A DNA stretch of 64,000 nucleotides, from NCBI RefSeq assembly GCF_014192055.1, contig NZ_JACHXM010000005.1, positions 39,935 to 103,934 on the forward strand, read 5' to 3'. This document shows positions 19,561-29,523 of this stretch, one piece after another. Under the pieces are notes generated by a model that was given only the letters and a program-made list of their open reading frames with translations, searched no databases and was not told the DNA's origin. A program made the translations under genes and the position numbers. Source of the stretch: Halomonas organivorans (GTDB taxonomy: Bacteria; Pseudomonadota; Gammaproteobacteria; Pseudomonadales; Halomonadaceae). Numbering within the stretch: the first letter of the stretch is position 1; each line of letters begins with the position of its first letter.

Positions 19561-19635
19561 GAACAGTTCTGGGATACGTTCTTGTGTACAAAATAAGTGG
19601 CTGTTTATTAGTGACTATTCGGTGATCTCACCAGA

Positions 19636-19652
19636 TTGGTACGTAGCTTGCT
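19636..19652 (+). promoter_or_regulatory. Candidate sigma-54 promoter of the ure operon
   Basis: TTGGTACGTAGCTTGCT has the -24 GG and -12 GC elements at the exact sigma-54 spacing (TGG-N9-TTGCW) and lies 59 bp upstream of the ureD start. The same pattern occurs before urtA, suggesting that both urea units are induced together under nitrogen limitation. Confidence 0.65.
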
Positions 19653-19711
19653 AATGCTGAAGAGCAGGAGATTGGAAAACAGAACAGCCACCGGACTCAC
19701 AGGACCCGTCG

Positions 19712-20617
19712 ATGACCGCCATTCCGCGTGCCCTCCCGTTGCCTGCCGAGTCGGGCCATCGCTTCGACGGCGAGCGTCGTTGGGCGGCATCGCTGTCGCT
19801 GGCCTTCGATGCCCGCGCCGATGGCCATACCCGGATGCTCAAGGCTCGCCATCGGGGCCCGCTGCGGGTGCAGCGGCCCTTCTATCCGGAGCCCCCCGAC
19901 GCGGCGGGCCGGCCCGGCGCCTGCCACGTCTATCTGCTGCATCCGCCCGGTGGGCTGGTCAGCGGCGACGAGCTCGCCATCGAGGCCCGGCTCGAGCCCG
20001 GCGCCCAGGCGCTGCTCACCACGCCGGCGGCCAACAAGCTTTATCGCGCCGACAGCCAGGGCGTGCGCTGGCACCAGCACACCCGGCTCTACGTGGCCGA
20101 GGACGCGCTGCTGGAGTGGCTGCCCCAGGAGACCATCGCCTTCGATGGCTCGAAGGGCAGCCAGATCACCGACATCGAGCTGGCCGCCGGCGCGCGCTGC
20201 CTGGGCTGGGAGGTGCTGGCGCTGGGGCGGCCGGCAAGCGAATTGCCCTATGTCTCCGGTGCCATCGAGCAGCGCTTTCGCCTGACCCGCGAGGGGTGCC
20301 CGCTGTGGCTGGAGCGCCAGGTGCTGGATCCGACCCATCGCCGTTTCCGCGGCGCCTGGGGGCAGGGCGGCGCCGGCGTCCAGGCGACGTTGTGGGCGGT
20401 GGGGCTCGACGACGAGGCGGACGCGATCGCCGCGCTGCGCGAGGCGTTGCCGGCGAGCCGTGAGTGGGCGGTGACGGTGCGCCAGGGCGTGCTGCTGCTG
20501 CGCTACCTGGGCAGTGAGCGCAACGTCGCCTGGTCGCTGTGTCAGCGGGCCTGGGAAGTGCTGCGTCCGCGTCTGGCCGGTCGCCCGGCCTGCGTGCCGC
20601 GGATCTGGCGGACCTGA
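19712..20617 (+). CDS. ureD: Urease accessory protein UreD
   Basis: 301-residue scaffold protein that binds the urease apoenzyme and, with UreF and UreG, delivers nickel. Family features are the HVYLLHPPGGLVSGDELAIE segment, TTPAANKLYR and LEWLPQETIAFDGS. First gene of the urease cluster; the following 156-bp gap holds heptameric repeats. The ATG is preceded by an AGGACC ribosome-site-like sequence. Confidence 0.95.
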   Translation: MTAIPRALPLPAESGHRFDGERRWAASLSLAFDARADGHTRMLKARHRGPLRVQRPFYPEPPDAAGRPGACHVYLLHPPGGLVSGDELAIEARLEPGAQALLTTPAANKLYRADSQGVRWHQHTRLYVAEDALLEWLPQETIAFDGSKGSQITDIELAAGARCLGWEVLALGRPASELPYVSGAIEQRFRLTREGCPLWLERQVLDPTHRRFRGAWGQGGAGVQATLWAVGLDDEADAIAALREALPASREWAVTVRQGVLLLRYLGSERNVAWSLCQRAWEVLRPRLAGRPACVPRIWRT

Positions 20618-20633
20618 CGAGGCTTTGCCTCGG

Positions 20634-20755
20634 CTGTGGGCCACGAGCTACGGGCTACGAGCGGCTTTCAGCAAGCGCAATGCGACGGAGACTGCCCGAA
20701 GCCCGAAGCCCGAAGCCCGAAGCCGCTCTGGAAGAATCACCGAAGCCGAATTCAT
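20634..20755. repeat. Heptamer-type tandem repeats between ureD and ureA
   Basis: The ureD-ureA gap starts with loose GAGCTAC-like heptamers (from about 20634) and continues into GAAGCCC repeated about four times (about 20698-20725), then one GCCGCTCTGG unit related to the longer units found between ureC and ureE. The repeats leave about 20 bp before ureA free. Confidence 0.75.
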
Positions 20756-20773
20756 GAAGAGAGAGTCGCCCGT

Positions 20774-21076
20774 ATGGAACTGACCCCGAGAGACAAGGAC
20801 AAGCTGCTGCTGTTCACCGCCGGCCTGCTGGCCGAGCGGCGCCGCGCTCGCGGCCTGAAGCTGAACTATCCGGAGGCCGTGGCGCTGATCAGCTGCGAGA
20901 TCATGGAAGGCGCCCGCGATGGCAGAAGCGTCGCCGAGCTGATGGGTGCGGGCCGCGAGATCCTCGGCCGCGACGACGTCATGGAGGGCGTGGCCGAGAT
21001 GGTCGACGAGGTGCAGGTGGAGGCGACGTTCCCCGACGGAACCAAGCTTGTCACCATCCATCACCCCATTGTGTGA
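20774..21076 (+). CDS. ureA: Urease gamma subunit
   Basis: 100-residue structural subunit of the Ni urease (UreABC)3. The typical start [33 protein letters not shown] and the end [12 protein letters not shown] identify it, at the usual family length of 100. An upstream in-frame extension would translate the heptamer repeats and is rejected. It is followed by a short hairpin-forming repeat and then ureB. Confidence 0.97.
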   Translation: MELTPRDKDKLLLFTAGLLAERRRARGLKLNYPEAVALISCEIMEGARDGRSVAELMGAGREILGRDDVMEGVAEMVDEVQVEATFPDGTKLVTIHHPIV

Positions 21077-21165
21077 AGTGTGAGGCGGGAGGCGTAAGGC
21101 GTGAGGAGAGAACTTCTCACTCCTCACGCCTCGCTCCTCACTCCTCACCGCGACTGAAAGGAGCG
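21077..21165. repeat. GTGAGGC-type heptamers and hairpin between ureA and ureB
   Basis: GTGAAGT, GTGAGGC, GGGAGGC, GTAAGGC and GTGAGGA follow each other at 7-bp intervals from 21076. After AGAACTTCT comes an approximate inverse array of CTCCTCAC / GCCTCGC heptamers to about 21150. The two arms can pair into a long imperfect hairpin that leaves the ureB ribosome site (GAAAGGAG) exposed. Confidence 0.75.
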
Positions 21166-21170
21166 AACCC

Positions 21171-21622
21171 ATGATTCCCGGTGAATATCGGCTTCAGGAC
21201 GGCGAGATCGCGCTCTGCGAGGGGCGTGAACGGATCACCCTCGAGGTAGCCAACACCGGCGATCGCCCGGTGCAGGTCGGTTCCCACTATCACTTCGCCG
21301 AGGCCAACCCGGCGCTGGTCTTCGATCGGGACCTGGCGCGCGGCCGGCGCCTCGACGTGGCCGCGGGCACGGCGATCCGCTTCGAGCCCGGCCAGTCGCG
21401 GGAGGTGACGCTGATCCCGTTCGTCGGCCATCGGCGCATCTACGGCTTCCGCGGCGAGGTCATGGGTGAGCTCTCCATCGCTCCCGAAGCCGAGCGTAAA
21501 GCCTCCATCGCTCCCGAAGCCGAGCGTAAAGCCTCCATCGCTCCCGAAGCCGAGCGTAATGCCTCTACCGCGCCGCCCTCCAATGCGCTCGAAGCCAATG
21601 ACCAGGACAAGGGAGCGTCGTC

Positions 21623-21626
<4 letters not shown>
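21171..21626 (+). CDS. ureB: Urease beta subunit with a repetitive C-terminal extension
   Basis: Structural beta subunit of urease. Residues 1-101 are a normal UreB ([59 protein letters not shown]), and the family usually ends shortly after. Here about 45 more residues follow, made of the decamer [10 protein letters not shown] three times with slight decay, then a linker rich in Ala and Ser. The tail is encoded by a 30-bp tandem repeat. It overlaps ureC by 4 nt. The core should be functional; the role of the tail is unknown. Confidence 0.93.
21473..21570 (+). repeat. 30-bp in-frame tandem repeat inside ureB
   Basis: Three units of 30 bp at 21481, 21511 and 21541; the first two are identical and the third has three changes near its end. 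Each unit contains CCCGAAGCC, also the core of the GAAGCCC heptamers found between ureD-ureA and ureC-ureE, so the tail may come from the same repeat family. Confidence 0.9.
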
Positions 21627-23344
<1,718 letters not shown>

Positions 23345-23590
23345 GCCACGGGCTGCGAGCTACGAGCTATGAGCAACGGACTGCGAGCGACGGTACCCGG
23401 AGCCCGAAGCCGCTCTCGAAGGTCCACCGAAGCCCGAAGCCCGAAGCCCGAAGCCCGAAGCCGCTCTCGAAGGTCCACCGAAGCCCGGAGCCCGAAGCCC
23501 GAAGCCCGAAGCCGCTCTCGTAGGTCCACCGAAGCCCGGAGCCCGGAGCCCGGAACCGCTCTCGTAGGTCCACCGAAGCCCGCGACCCAC
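23345..23590. repeat. Higher-order heptamer repeat array between ureC and ureE
   Basis: About 50 bp of degenerate GAGCTAC/GAGCTAT/GAGCAAC heptamers are followed by four larger units. Each unit begins CCGCTCTCG(A/T)AGGTCCACC and then carries GAAGCCC or GGAGCCC heptamers. The unit starts at 23410, 23461, 23512 and 23556 are 51, 51 and 44 bp apart, so units differ by whole heptamers. The array can be read in frame with ureE, but this is unlikely to be translated as protein. Confidence 0.85.
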
Positions 23591-23605
23591 AACAGGATGG
23601 AGACC

Positions 23606-24133
23606 ATGCTGACATTGACCGAACGCCTGGGGCCGATCGAGGCGAGCGCCGCCGTCGATACCCTGACCCTCGACTATCAGACCCGTACCCGCGGGCGTTT
23701 CAAGGCGACCTCCGACGCCGGCCGCGAGGTCGGGGTCTTCCTCGACCGCGGGCCGGTGCTGCGCCACGGCGACGGGCTGAGCGGCGAGGACGGCCGGGTG
23801 ATCCGCGTCCAGGCCGCCGTGGAGCCGGTGGTGACCGCGCGCCTCGAGGCGGGCCTGCCGCTGGCGCGGCTGAGCTATCACCTGGGCAACCGCCACGTGC
23901 AGCTGGCGATCGGCGCCGACGCCGATGCGGGGTCTACCGGTCTGGGCTGGGTGCGCTTCCCACCGGATCACGTGCTGGAGGAGCTGGCCGAGCGCCTGGG
24001 TGCGCGACTCGAGCACCACGCCGCGCCCTTCGATCCCGAGCCCGGCGCCTATGCGCGGGCCGGGGAGGGCGGCCATCACCACCCTCACAGCCACCAACAC
24101 GGCGATCATCACGGTCATGATCATGCCCACTGA
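23606..24133 (+). CDS. ureE: Urease accessory protein UreE (nickel metallochaperone)
   Basis: 175-residue dimeric nickel carrier. The N-terminal peptide-binding domain begins MLTLTERLG, and the metal-binding domain contains YHLGNRHVQL. The tail of about 21 residues holds 11 histidines, as in nickel-storing UreE. The ATG at 23606 follows GGATGGAG; the ATG at 23597 has no spaced ribosome site, and a longer in-frame extension would translate the repeat array. The end overlaps ureF by 11 nt. Confidence 0.94.
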   Translation: MLTLTERLGPIEASAAVDTLTLDYQTRTRGRFKATSDAGREVGVFLDRGPVLRHGDGLSGEDGRVIRVQAAVEPVVTARLEAGLPLARLSYHLGNRHVQLAIGADADAGSTGLGWVRFPPDHVLEELAERLGARLEHHAAPFDPEPGAYARAGEGGHHHPHSHQHGDHHGHDHAH

Positions 24134-24806
24134 GTCCAGCGACGATCTGGCGTTGCTGGGGCTGATGCAGCTGGTCAGCCCGGCGCTGCCGATCGGTGCC
24201 TTCGCCTGGTCACAGGGCCTGGAAAGCGCCTTCGAGCTCGGCTGGGTGCGCGGCGAGGACGATCTCGGCGAGTGGCTGGAAGGCGTGCTCGACGACGGCC
24301 TCGCGCGCTGCGAATTGCCTGTCCTGGCGCGCTGCATGGCGGCCTGGGCCGAGGACGACGTTGAGGCGCTCGCTCACTGGAACGGCTGGCTCGCCGCCAC
24401 CCGCGAGACCGCCGAGCTCGCCGCCGAGGAGGCGCGCCTCGGCGCCGCCCTGACGCGGCTGGTCACGAGCCTCGAGCTGACGCCGCCCGAGCCGTCCCGC
24501 CTCACCGGCATGGGCTATGTCGGCGTCTTCGCCTGGCTGGCGCTCGCCCGGGGCGTGACGCCTCGCCAGGCGCTGCTCGGCTTCGCCTGGGCCTGGCTCG
24601 AGAACCAGCTCGCCGTGGCCTGCAAGGCGCTGCCGCTCGGCCACACCGCCGCCCAGCGGTTGATCGAGCGTCTGCGCCCGTCGCTGGTGGCGGCGACGGA
24701 CGCGGCCCTCGAGTACGACGACAACGAACTCGGCCCGATGCTGCCCGGTCTGGCGCTGGCCAGCGCCCAGCACGAGACCCAGTACTCGCGGTTGTTCAGG
24801 AGTTGA
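24123..24806 (+). CDS. ureF: Urease accessory protein UreF
   Basis: 227-residue all-helical protein that joins UreD and UreG in the nickel-loading complex and acts as a fidelity check. Typical features are LLQLVSPALPIGAFAWSQGLE (here LMQLVSPALPIG), the Met-Gly-Tyr region GMGYVGVFAWLAL and the C-terminal P-x-L-A-L-A-S-A-x-H-E-x-Q-Y-S-R-L-F. The ATG at 24123 is chosen; another ATG at 24117 is possible. It overlaps ureE. Confidence 0.94.
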   Translation: MPTESSDDLALLGLMQLVSPALPIGAFAWSQGLESAFELGWVRGEDDLGEWLEGVLDDGLARCELPVLARCMAAWAEDDVEALAHWNGWLAATRETAELAAEEARLGAALTRLVTSLELTPPEPSRLTGMGYVGVFAWLALARGVTPRQALLGFAWAWLENQLAVACKALPLGHTAAQRLIERLRPSLVAATDAALEYDDNELGPMLPGLALASAQHETQYSRLFRS

Positions 24807-24888
24807 AGGATGAGGCTGCCGGGCCAGCGCGCTGCACTCCCACTCCACGCGTCCGAAACCCTGACGCCTCGGCCGGTCTCCCGCGGTC

Positions 24889-24945
24889 GGTGAGACGGCA
24901 CATCCCTGTGCCTGCTCACCTCGATCTTCTGTCCCTGAAGATCGA
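24889..24945. repeat. Two adjacent hairpins in the ureF-ureG gap
   Basis: The 250-bp ureF-ureG gap holds no gene. It contains two successive dyads: GGTGAG...GGCACA with TGTGCC...CTCACC (24889-24920) and a perfect 9-bp stem TCGATCTTC / GAAGATCGA with a 7-nt loop (24921-24945). No T-run follows. These could be RNA processing or stabilising structures, or members of a dispersed repeat family. Confidence 0.6.
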
Positions 24946-25056
24946 CTGCGTCGCCTCGGCCGAGTCGACAGCGGCCGCGCAAGGTGGATTCGGCAGCGAC
25001 TGGCCTTCGGCATTGCAAACTTGATAGAGCCGCCATGGCGGACAAGGAGAGAAAAA

Positions 25057-25701
<645 letters not shown>

Positions 25702-25716
25702 TCGACGCCGAGACCA

Positions 25717-25779
25717 GTGGGAGCGCGGCTTGCTGCGCCATGGTGCCGCCAGGCACCCCGTGCCAGGCCTGGCTCCCAC
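25717..25779. repeat. REP-like palindrome after ureG
   Basis: The ends GTGGGAGC (25717) and GGCTCCCAC (25771-25779) are inverted repeats. They enclose GCGGCTTGCTGCGCC and an inner dyad GGTGCC/GGCACC. The layout resembles the GTGGGAGC-type REP sequences of Pseudomonas and relatives, but only one copy is in this window. Confidence 0.6.
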
Positions 25780-25852
25780 GCTTCCATGGGGGTCACGCCG
25801 ACGCGCGATGTCCCCCTGAGTTTCCCATCATTCCTGTGGTTAGGAGCTTGCT

Positions 25853-26446
25853 ATGACACTGTCTTCCCTCGTTCGCTCGCGCACCCTGGGCGCCGCTTCC
25901 CTGATGCTGGTGGCCGGCAGCGCCTGGGCTCATCCCGGCCATGAGGTCGCCGGCGGCGGCTTCGCGGCGGGCCTGAGTCACCCGTTGTTCGGCCTCGATC
26001 ACCTGCTGGCGATGCTGGCCGTCGGCCTGTTCAGCGTGCGTCAGTCGGCATCCATGGGCCGTCTGGCGCCGCTGCTGGCGGTGGGCGGCATGCTGCTTGG
26101 CGCCGGCCTGGCCTGGGCCGGCGTGGCGCTACCGGGCGTCGAGTTCGGTATCGCCCTGAGCGTGCTGCTGGCCGGCGTCCTGGTCGCTGCCCTCGTGCGG
26201 GTACCCGCGGCGCTGGGCAGCATCGCCGTGATCGCCTTCATGGTCTTCCACGGCCATGCTCACGCCGCCGAGATGCCTCACGGCGCCAGTACCCTGCTGT
26301 ATCTGGCCGGCTTCAGCCTGGCGACCCTGGCCCTGACCTGTGTCGGCCGTCGCGTCGCCGGCTGGCTGATGGCCCGCGAGCAGCGGGTGCTGCGCGGCCT
26401 GGGCGCGGCCATCGCCGCCATGGGCGCGCTGTTCGCCATCGGCTGA
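25853..26446 (+). CDS. HupE/UreJ-family metal permease
   Basis: 197-residue membrane protein of the HupE/UreJ family, thought to bring nickel into the cell for urease or hydrogenase. A signal sequence ends WA, and the mature protein starts HPGHEVAGGGFAAGLSHPLFGLDHLLAMLAVGL, which contains the family HX5DH-type motif. Five to six TM segments follow, plus a conserved FHGHAHAAE. It sits right after ureG, which supports a nickel role. AGGAG lies upstream of the ATG. Confidence 0.88.
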   Translation: MTLSSLVRSRTLGAASLMLVAGSAWAHPGHEVAGGGFAAGLSHPLFGLDHLLAMLAVGLFSVRQSASMGRLAPLLAVGGMLLGAGLAWAGVALPGVEFGIALSVLLAGVLVAALVRVPAALGSIAVIAFMVFHGHAHAAEMPHGASTLLYLAGFSLATLALTCVGRRVAGWLMAREQRVLRGLGAAIAAMGALFAIG

Positions 26447-26603
26447 TCGCCCGCCGCAGCATGTCCTCGCGCCCGGCCTCGTGCCGGGCGCGCTGCGTTA
26501 GTGTGCGGTGTTCGGCGCGCTGCGTTAGTGCCGGCCACGCGCTATGCTGCGGCGATAAGCGAGGGCGACGGTGCCCTCGGGGATGCCAGGGAGGCGGGGT
26601 GAG

Positions 26604-28052
26604 ATGCGTGGGACGAGGAGACGACGGATGTGGCCATGGATGCTCGGGGTGCTGCTGCTGGCCTGGCTGGCCATGGGCACCTGGCAACGCTACAAACCGC
26701 TGCCGGAGGGCGTCGGCCAGGCTCATCCACTTCGTGCTGCCGAGTCCCCGCGCCTGCTGACCGACGAGACCTGGTATGACGCCGAGGGCGAGCGGCACCG
26801 TCGACAGGCCATCTTCGACGAGGCGCTGGCGATGATCGGCCAGGCGAGTCGACTGGTGGTGGCCGACATGTTCCTGTTCAACGACTTTGCCGGTGAGGCC
26901 AATGGCGTCGACTTCCGCCCGCTGTCGGAGGAGCTTACCGAGGCGCTGGTGCGACAGCGCCGGCGCCATCCCGAGCTGCGCGCGATCCTGATCACCGATC
27001 CGTTGAACACGCTGTACGGCGGGCTGGAGCTCGATCACCTGGCGCGGCTGCGCGAGGCCGGCGTGGAGGTGGTGATCACCGACCTTGCGCGACTGCGCGC
27101 GTCCAATCCGCTGTGGTCGGGGCTGTGGCAACTGGGGCCGCGCTGGTTAGGCAACCAGGCTGCCGCCGGCTGGCTGCCCAATGCCCTGGGCCCGGGGCAA
27201 GTCACCCTGCGCAGCTATCTGGCGCTGGCCAACGTCAAGGCCAACCATCGCAAGACCCTGGTGGTCGACCAGGGCGACGGCTGGGCGGGGCTGGTGACCT
27301 CGGCCAATCCGCACGATGCCAGCAGCCTGCACGGCAACGTGGCGCTGCGCGTCGAGGGCGCGGCGGCCCTCGACCTGCTGGCCTCGGAGCGGGCGGTGGC
27401 AGGCTGGTCGGGCGTCACGGTGCCCGGCCCTGCACCACCGCGCGCCGAGGATGATATCCCCGGGGCGCGCTTGCAGCTGCTCACCGAAGGGGCGATCCGC
27501 GATGCGCTGGTGACCGCCGTGGAGCGGGCCGGGGAGGGCGACCGGCTGGATGTGGCGGTGTTCTACCTGGCCCATCGCGAGCTGATCGAGGCGCTGATCG
27601 CGGCGCAACGGCGCGGCGTCGAGGTGCGGGTGCTGCTCGATCCCAACCGCGAGGCCTTCGGCATCGACAAGGGCGGCATCCCCAACCGGCCGGTGGCCGA
27701 CGAGCTGGTCGCGGCCGGCATCCCGGTACGCTGGTGCACTACCCGCGGCGAGCAGTGCCACACCAAGCTGCTGATGCGCCGTCCCGCCGATGGCGGTGAG
27801 GTCGAGCTGATCCTGGGGTCGGCCAACTTCACCCGGCGCAACCTCGACGACCTGAACCTGGAGACCAGCGTGCGGCTGCTGGGGCCGCCCAGCCTGCGGG
27901 CATTGGACGACGCCCAGGCCTTCTTCGCCCGCCGCTGGCAGTCCACGCCTGAACGTGCCACCAGCCGGCCCTACGACGAGGCCGATGCCGCCGGTGCGGT
28001 CGATTACTGGCGCTATCGGATAATGGAGGCCTCGGGACTGTCCACTTTCTGA
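26604..28052 (+). CDS. Phospholipase D-like protein with N-terminal membrane anchor
   Basis: 482-residue protein with one N-terminal hydrophobic helix (MWPWMLGVLLLAWLAMGTW) and two PLD half-domains. The HKD motifs are diverged: NHRKTLVVDQGD with TSANPHD in the first half, and CHTKLLM with GSANFTRRN in the second. It belongs to the cardiolipin-synthase/PLD superfamily; whether it makes cardiolipin or hydrolyses another phosphodiester cannot be told. The ATG at 26604 has GAGGCGGGG upstream; a GTG at 26571 is an alternative. In the gap before it a GC hairpin lies at 26469-26491. Confidence 0.85.
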   Translation: MRGTRRRRMWPWMLGVLLLAWLAMGTWQRYKPLPEGVGQAHPLRAAESPRLLTDETWYDAEGERHRRQAIFDEALAMIGQASRLVVADMFLFNDFAGEANGVDFRPLSEELTEALVRQRRRHPELRAILITDPLNTLYGGLELDHLARLREAGVEVVITDLARLRASNPLWSGLWQLGPRWLGNQAAAGWLPNALGPGQVTLRSYLALANVKANHRKTLVVDQGDGWAGLVTSANPHDASSLHGNVALRVEGAAALDLLASERAVAGWSGVTVPGPAPPRAEDDIPGARLQLLTEGAIRDALVTAVERAGEGDRLDVAVFYLAHRELIEALIAAQRRGVEVRVLLDPNREAFGIDKGGIPNRPVADELVAAGIPVRWCTTRGEQCHTKLLMRRPADGGEVELILGSANFTRRNLDDLNLETSVRLLGPPSLRALDDAQAFFARRWQSTPERATSRPYDEADAAGAVDYWRYRIMEASGLSTF

Positions 28053-28141
28053 GCGCCGTGGGGCGGATTGACAGCCGAGCGGGGGGCGACCAGCCTTGGC
28101 GTCATCCGCGGGATGATCGCGATGGCATCGGGAGAGGCGGC

Positions 28142-28369
28142 ATGGAACGGTTATGGCTGGGTGTGAAGGTGGCGTTGCTGGCGTTGGTCATGGTCCTCAT
28201 CGTGCAGAATCTGAACCTGGTGGAGGTGCATCTGCTGGCGTGGAGCGTCTCGATGCCGCTGGCGCTGCTGATCGCGGCGCTCTACCTGTTGGGCATGGTC
28301 AGCGGCCGCAGCCTGATGACGCTGATTCGTCGCCTAACGGGCCATGGACGACCCGAGAGAGAGCGTTGA
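28142..28369 (+). CDS. LapA-domain (DUF1049) membrane protein
   Basis: 75-residue protein with two TM helices (KVALLALVMVLIVQNLNLVEVHLLAW and LALLIAALYLLGMVSGRSLM) in the arrangement of lipopolysaccharide assembly protein A, which works with LapB in E. coli to control LPS synthesis. It is shorter than LapA, and no lapB is nearby, so only the family is claimed. GAGAGG lies 8 bp upstream of the ATG. It converges with the BrkB-like gene, 6 bp apart. Confidence 0.78.
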   Translation: MERLWLGVKVALLALVMVLIVQNLNLVEVHLLAWSVSMPLALLIAALYLLGMVSGRSLMTLIRRLTGHGRPERER

Positions 28370-28375
28370 GCGAGC

Positions 28376-29311
28376 TTAATCCACGTGAGTGATTGCACGA
28401 TGTCGTGAATCCAGGTGCCAGGGCAGGCCCAGGCGGGCGTTGCGCTCCAGTTCGGCGATGACCTGGGCGCCGAGCAGCAGGATGATGGCGCCCGCCTCGA
28501 GGGTCAGCAGCACCACGATCAGCGTCGCCAGCGAGCCGTAGACGGCGTTGACGAAGGATAGATGGGCGAAATAATAGACCAGCAGCAGGCGAGCGCCTTC
28601 CCACAGCAGGGCGGCGACGAAGCCCCCGACCAGGGCGCGCCTGAGCGCGACCCGGACCACCGGCATCACCTTGTAGATCGCACTGAACAGCAGAAAGACG
28701 CCGACGAAGCTGGTCAGGTTCAGCGCCGTATTGGACAGCCCTGCCAGCGGCAGCTCCCGGCCGAGCAGCGCCATCCATAGCGTATTGACCGCATCCGCCA
28801 GGCTGACCAGCAGCGTCAGCCCCATCAGCCCGGCGCCCAGTACCACCATGAAGGCATAGGGCATCAGCACCGAGACCCACACCGAACGCCCCGCATGAGC
28901 GTCCGGGGCGTGGAAGATCAGTGCCAGCGCATCCTCCAGCATGCGGAAGGCAAAGGAGCTGAACACCAGCAGCACCGGCAGGCCGAGCAGCCCGATGGCA
29001 TCCCGGGAGTCGAGCAGCGAGCGCACGGCATCGAGCAGCACCTCGGCGTGGGCCGGTGCCAGGTGGCGGGCCTGGATGGCCAGCACGGTAAGCAGCTGCT
29101 GCTCGTTGACCACCTGGGCGAGCAGTACCACCAGCAGGGCGAACAGCGGCACGATCGACAGCAGGATGTTGTAGCCCACGCCGCCGGCCAGCAGGATGCC
29201 GCGATTGCGCAGGAAGGCGCCGAGCACCCGCCAGGTGAAGCAGGTCGCTCTGCCGAGGAGTTGGAGCAGACGGTGTCGGGAGGGTGTTGCCGGAGCGTCG
29301 GACATGGGCAA
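28376..29311 (-). CDS. YihY/BrkB-family inner-membrane protein
   Basis: 311-residue protein with about six TM segments, a member of the YihY/BrkB (formerly RNase BN) family of unknown function. The family pattern GGVGYNILLSIVPLFALLVVL near the N-terminus, LLGLPVLLVFSSFAFRMLEDALALIF and the late VYGSLATLIVVLLTLE are clear. The name similarity to E. coli yih sulfoquinovose genes is coincidental. ATG at 29311 or, two residues later, at 29305. Confidence 0.88.
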   Translation of the reverse strand: MPMSDAPATPSRHRLLQLLGRATCFTWRVLGAFLRNRGILLAGGVGYNILLSIVPLFALLVVLLAQVVNEQQLLTVLAIQARHLAPAHAEVLLDAVRSLLDSRDAIGLLGLPVLLVFSSFAFRMLEDALALIFHAPDAHAGRSVWVSVLMPYAFMVVLGAGLMGLTLLVSLADAVNTLWMALLGRELPLAGLSNTALNLTSFVGVFLLFSAIYKVMPVVRVALRRALVGGFVAALLWEGARLLLVYYFAHLSFVNAVYGSLATLIVVLLTLEAGAIILLLGAQVIAELERNARLGLPWHLDSRHRAITHVD

Positions 29312-29523
29312 GCCGGTCGAGAATCTTTCGGCATGATACGCTGACCGCCGTGATTCGCGTCAATCGCCTCGTTTCATCGCGTGTCCTTGGCGTGCCTGGT
29401 CATCCTGGCGTTGGTCGGGAGTGACGCCAAGTGGCGCCCCAGGGTGTATGCTGAATCGTCCCATCGCGCATGGCCCGGGAATGGGTCATGCCTACACATC
29501 GACCCATGTCAGGGAGAAAGCCG

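Noticed and set aside
20636-20773. Longer UreA reading frame starting in the ureD-ureA gap
   Set aside because: The extension reads through repeats; UreA begins [10 protein letters not shown] at 20774 and is then exactly the usual 100 residues.
23369-23605. In-frame N-terminal extension of UreE made of Ser/Arg/Pro/Glu repeats
   Set aside because: It is a translation of the heptamer repeat array; the family start MLTLTERL with a good ribosome site is at 23606.
28376-29311. Link of the YihY/BrkB gene to the sulfoquinovose (yih) genes of E. coli
   Set aside because: YihY is unrelated to sulfoglycolysis; the shared yih prefix only reflects E. coli map position, and this gene is 15 kb away.
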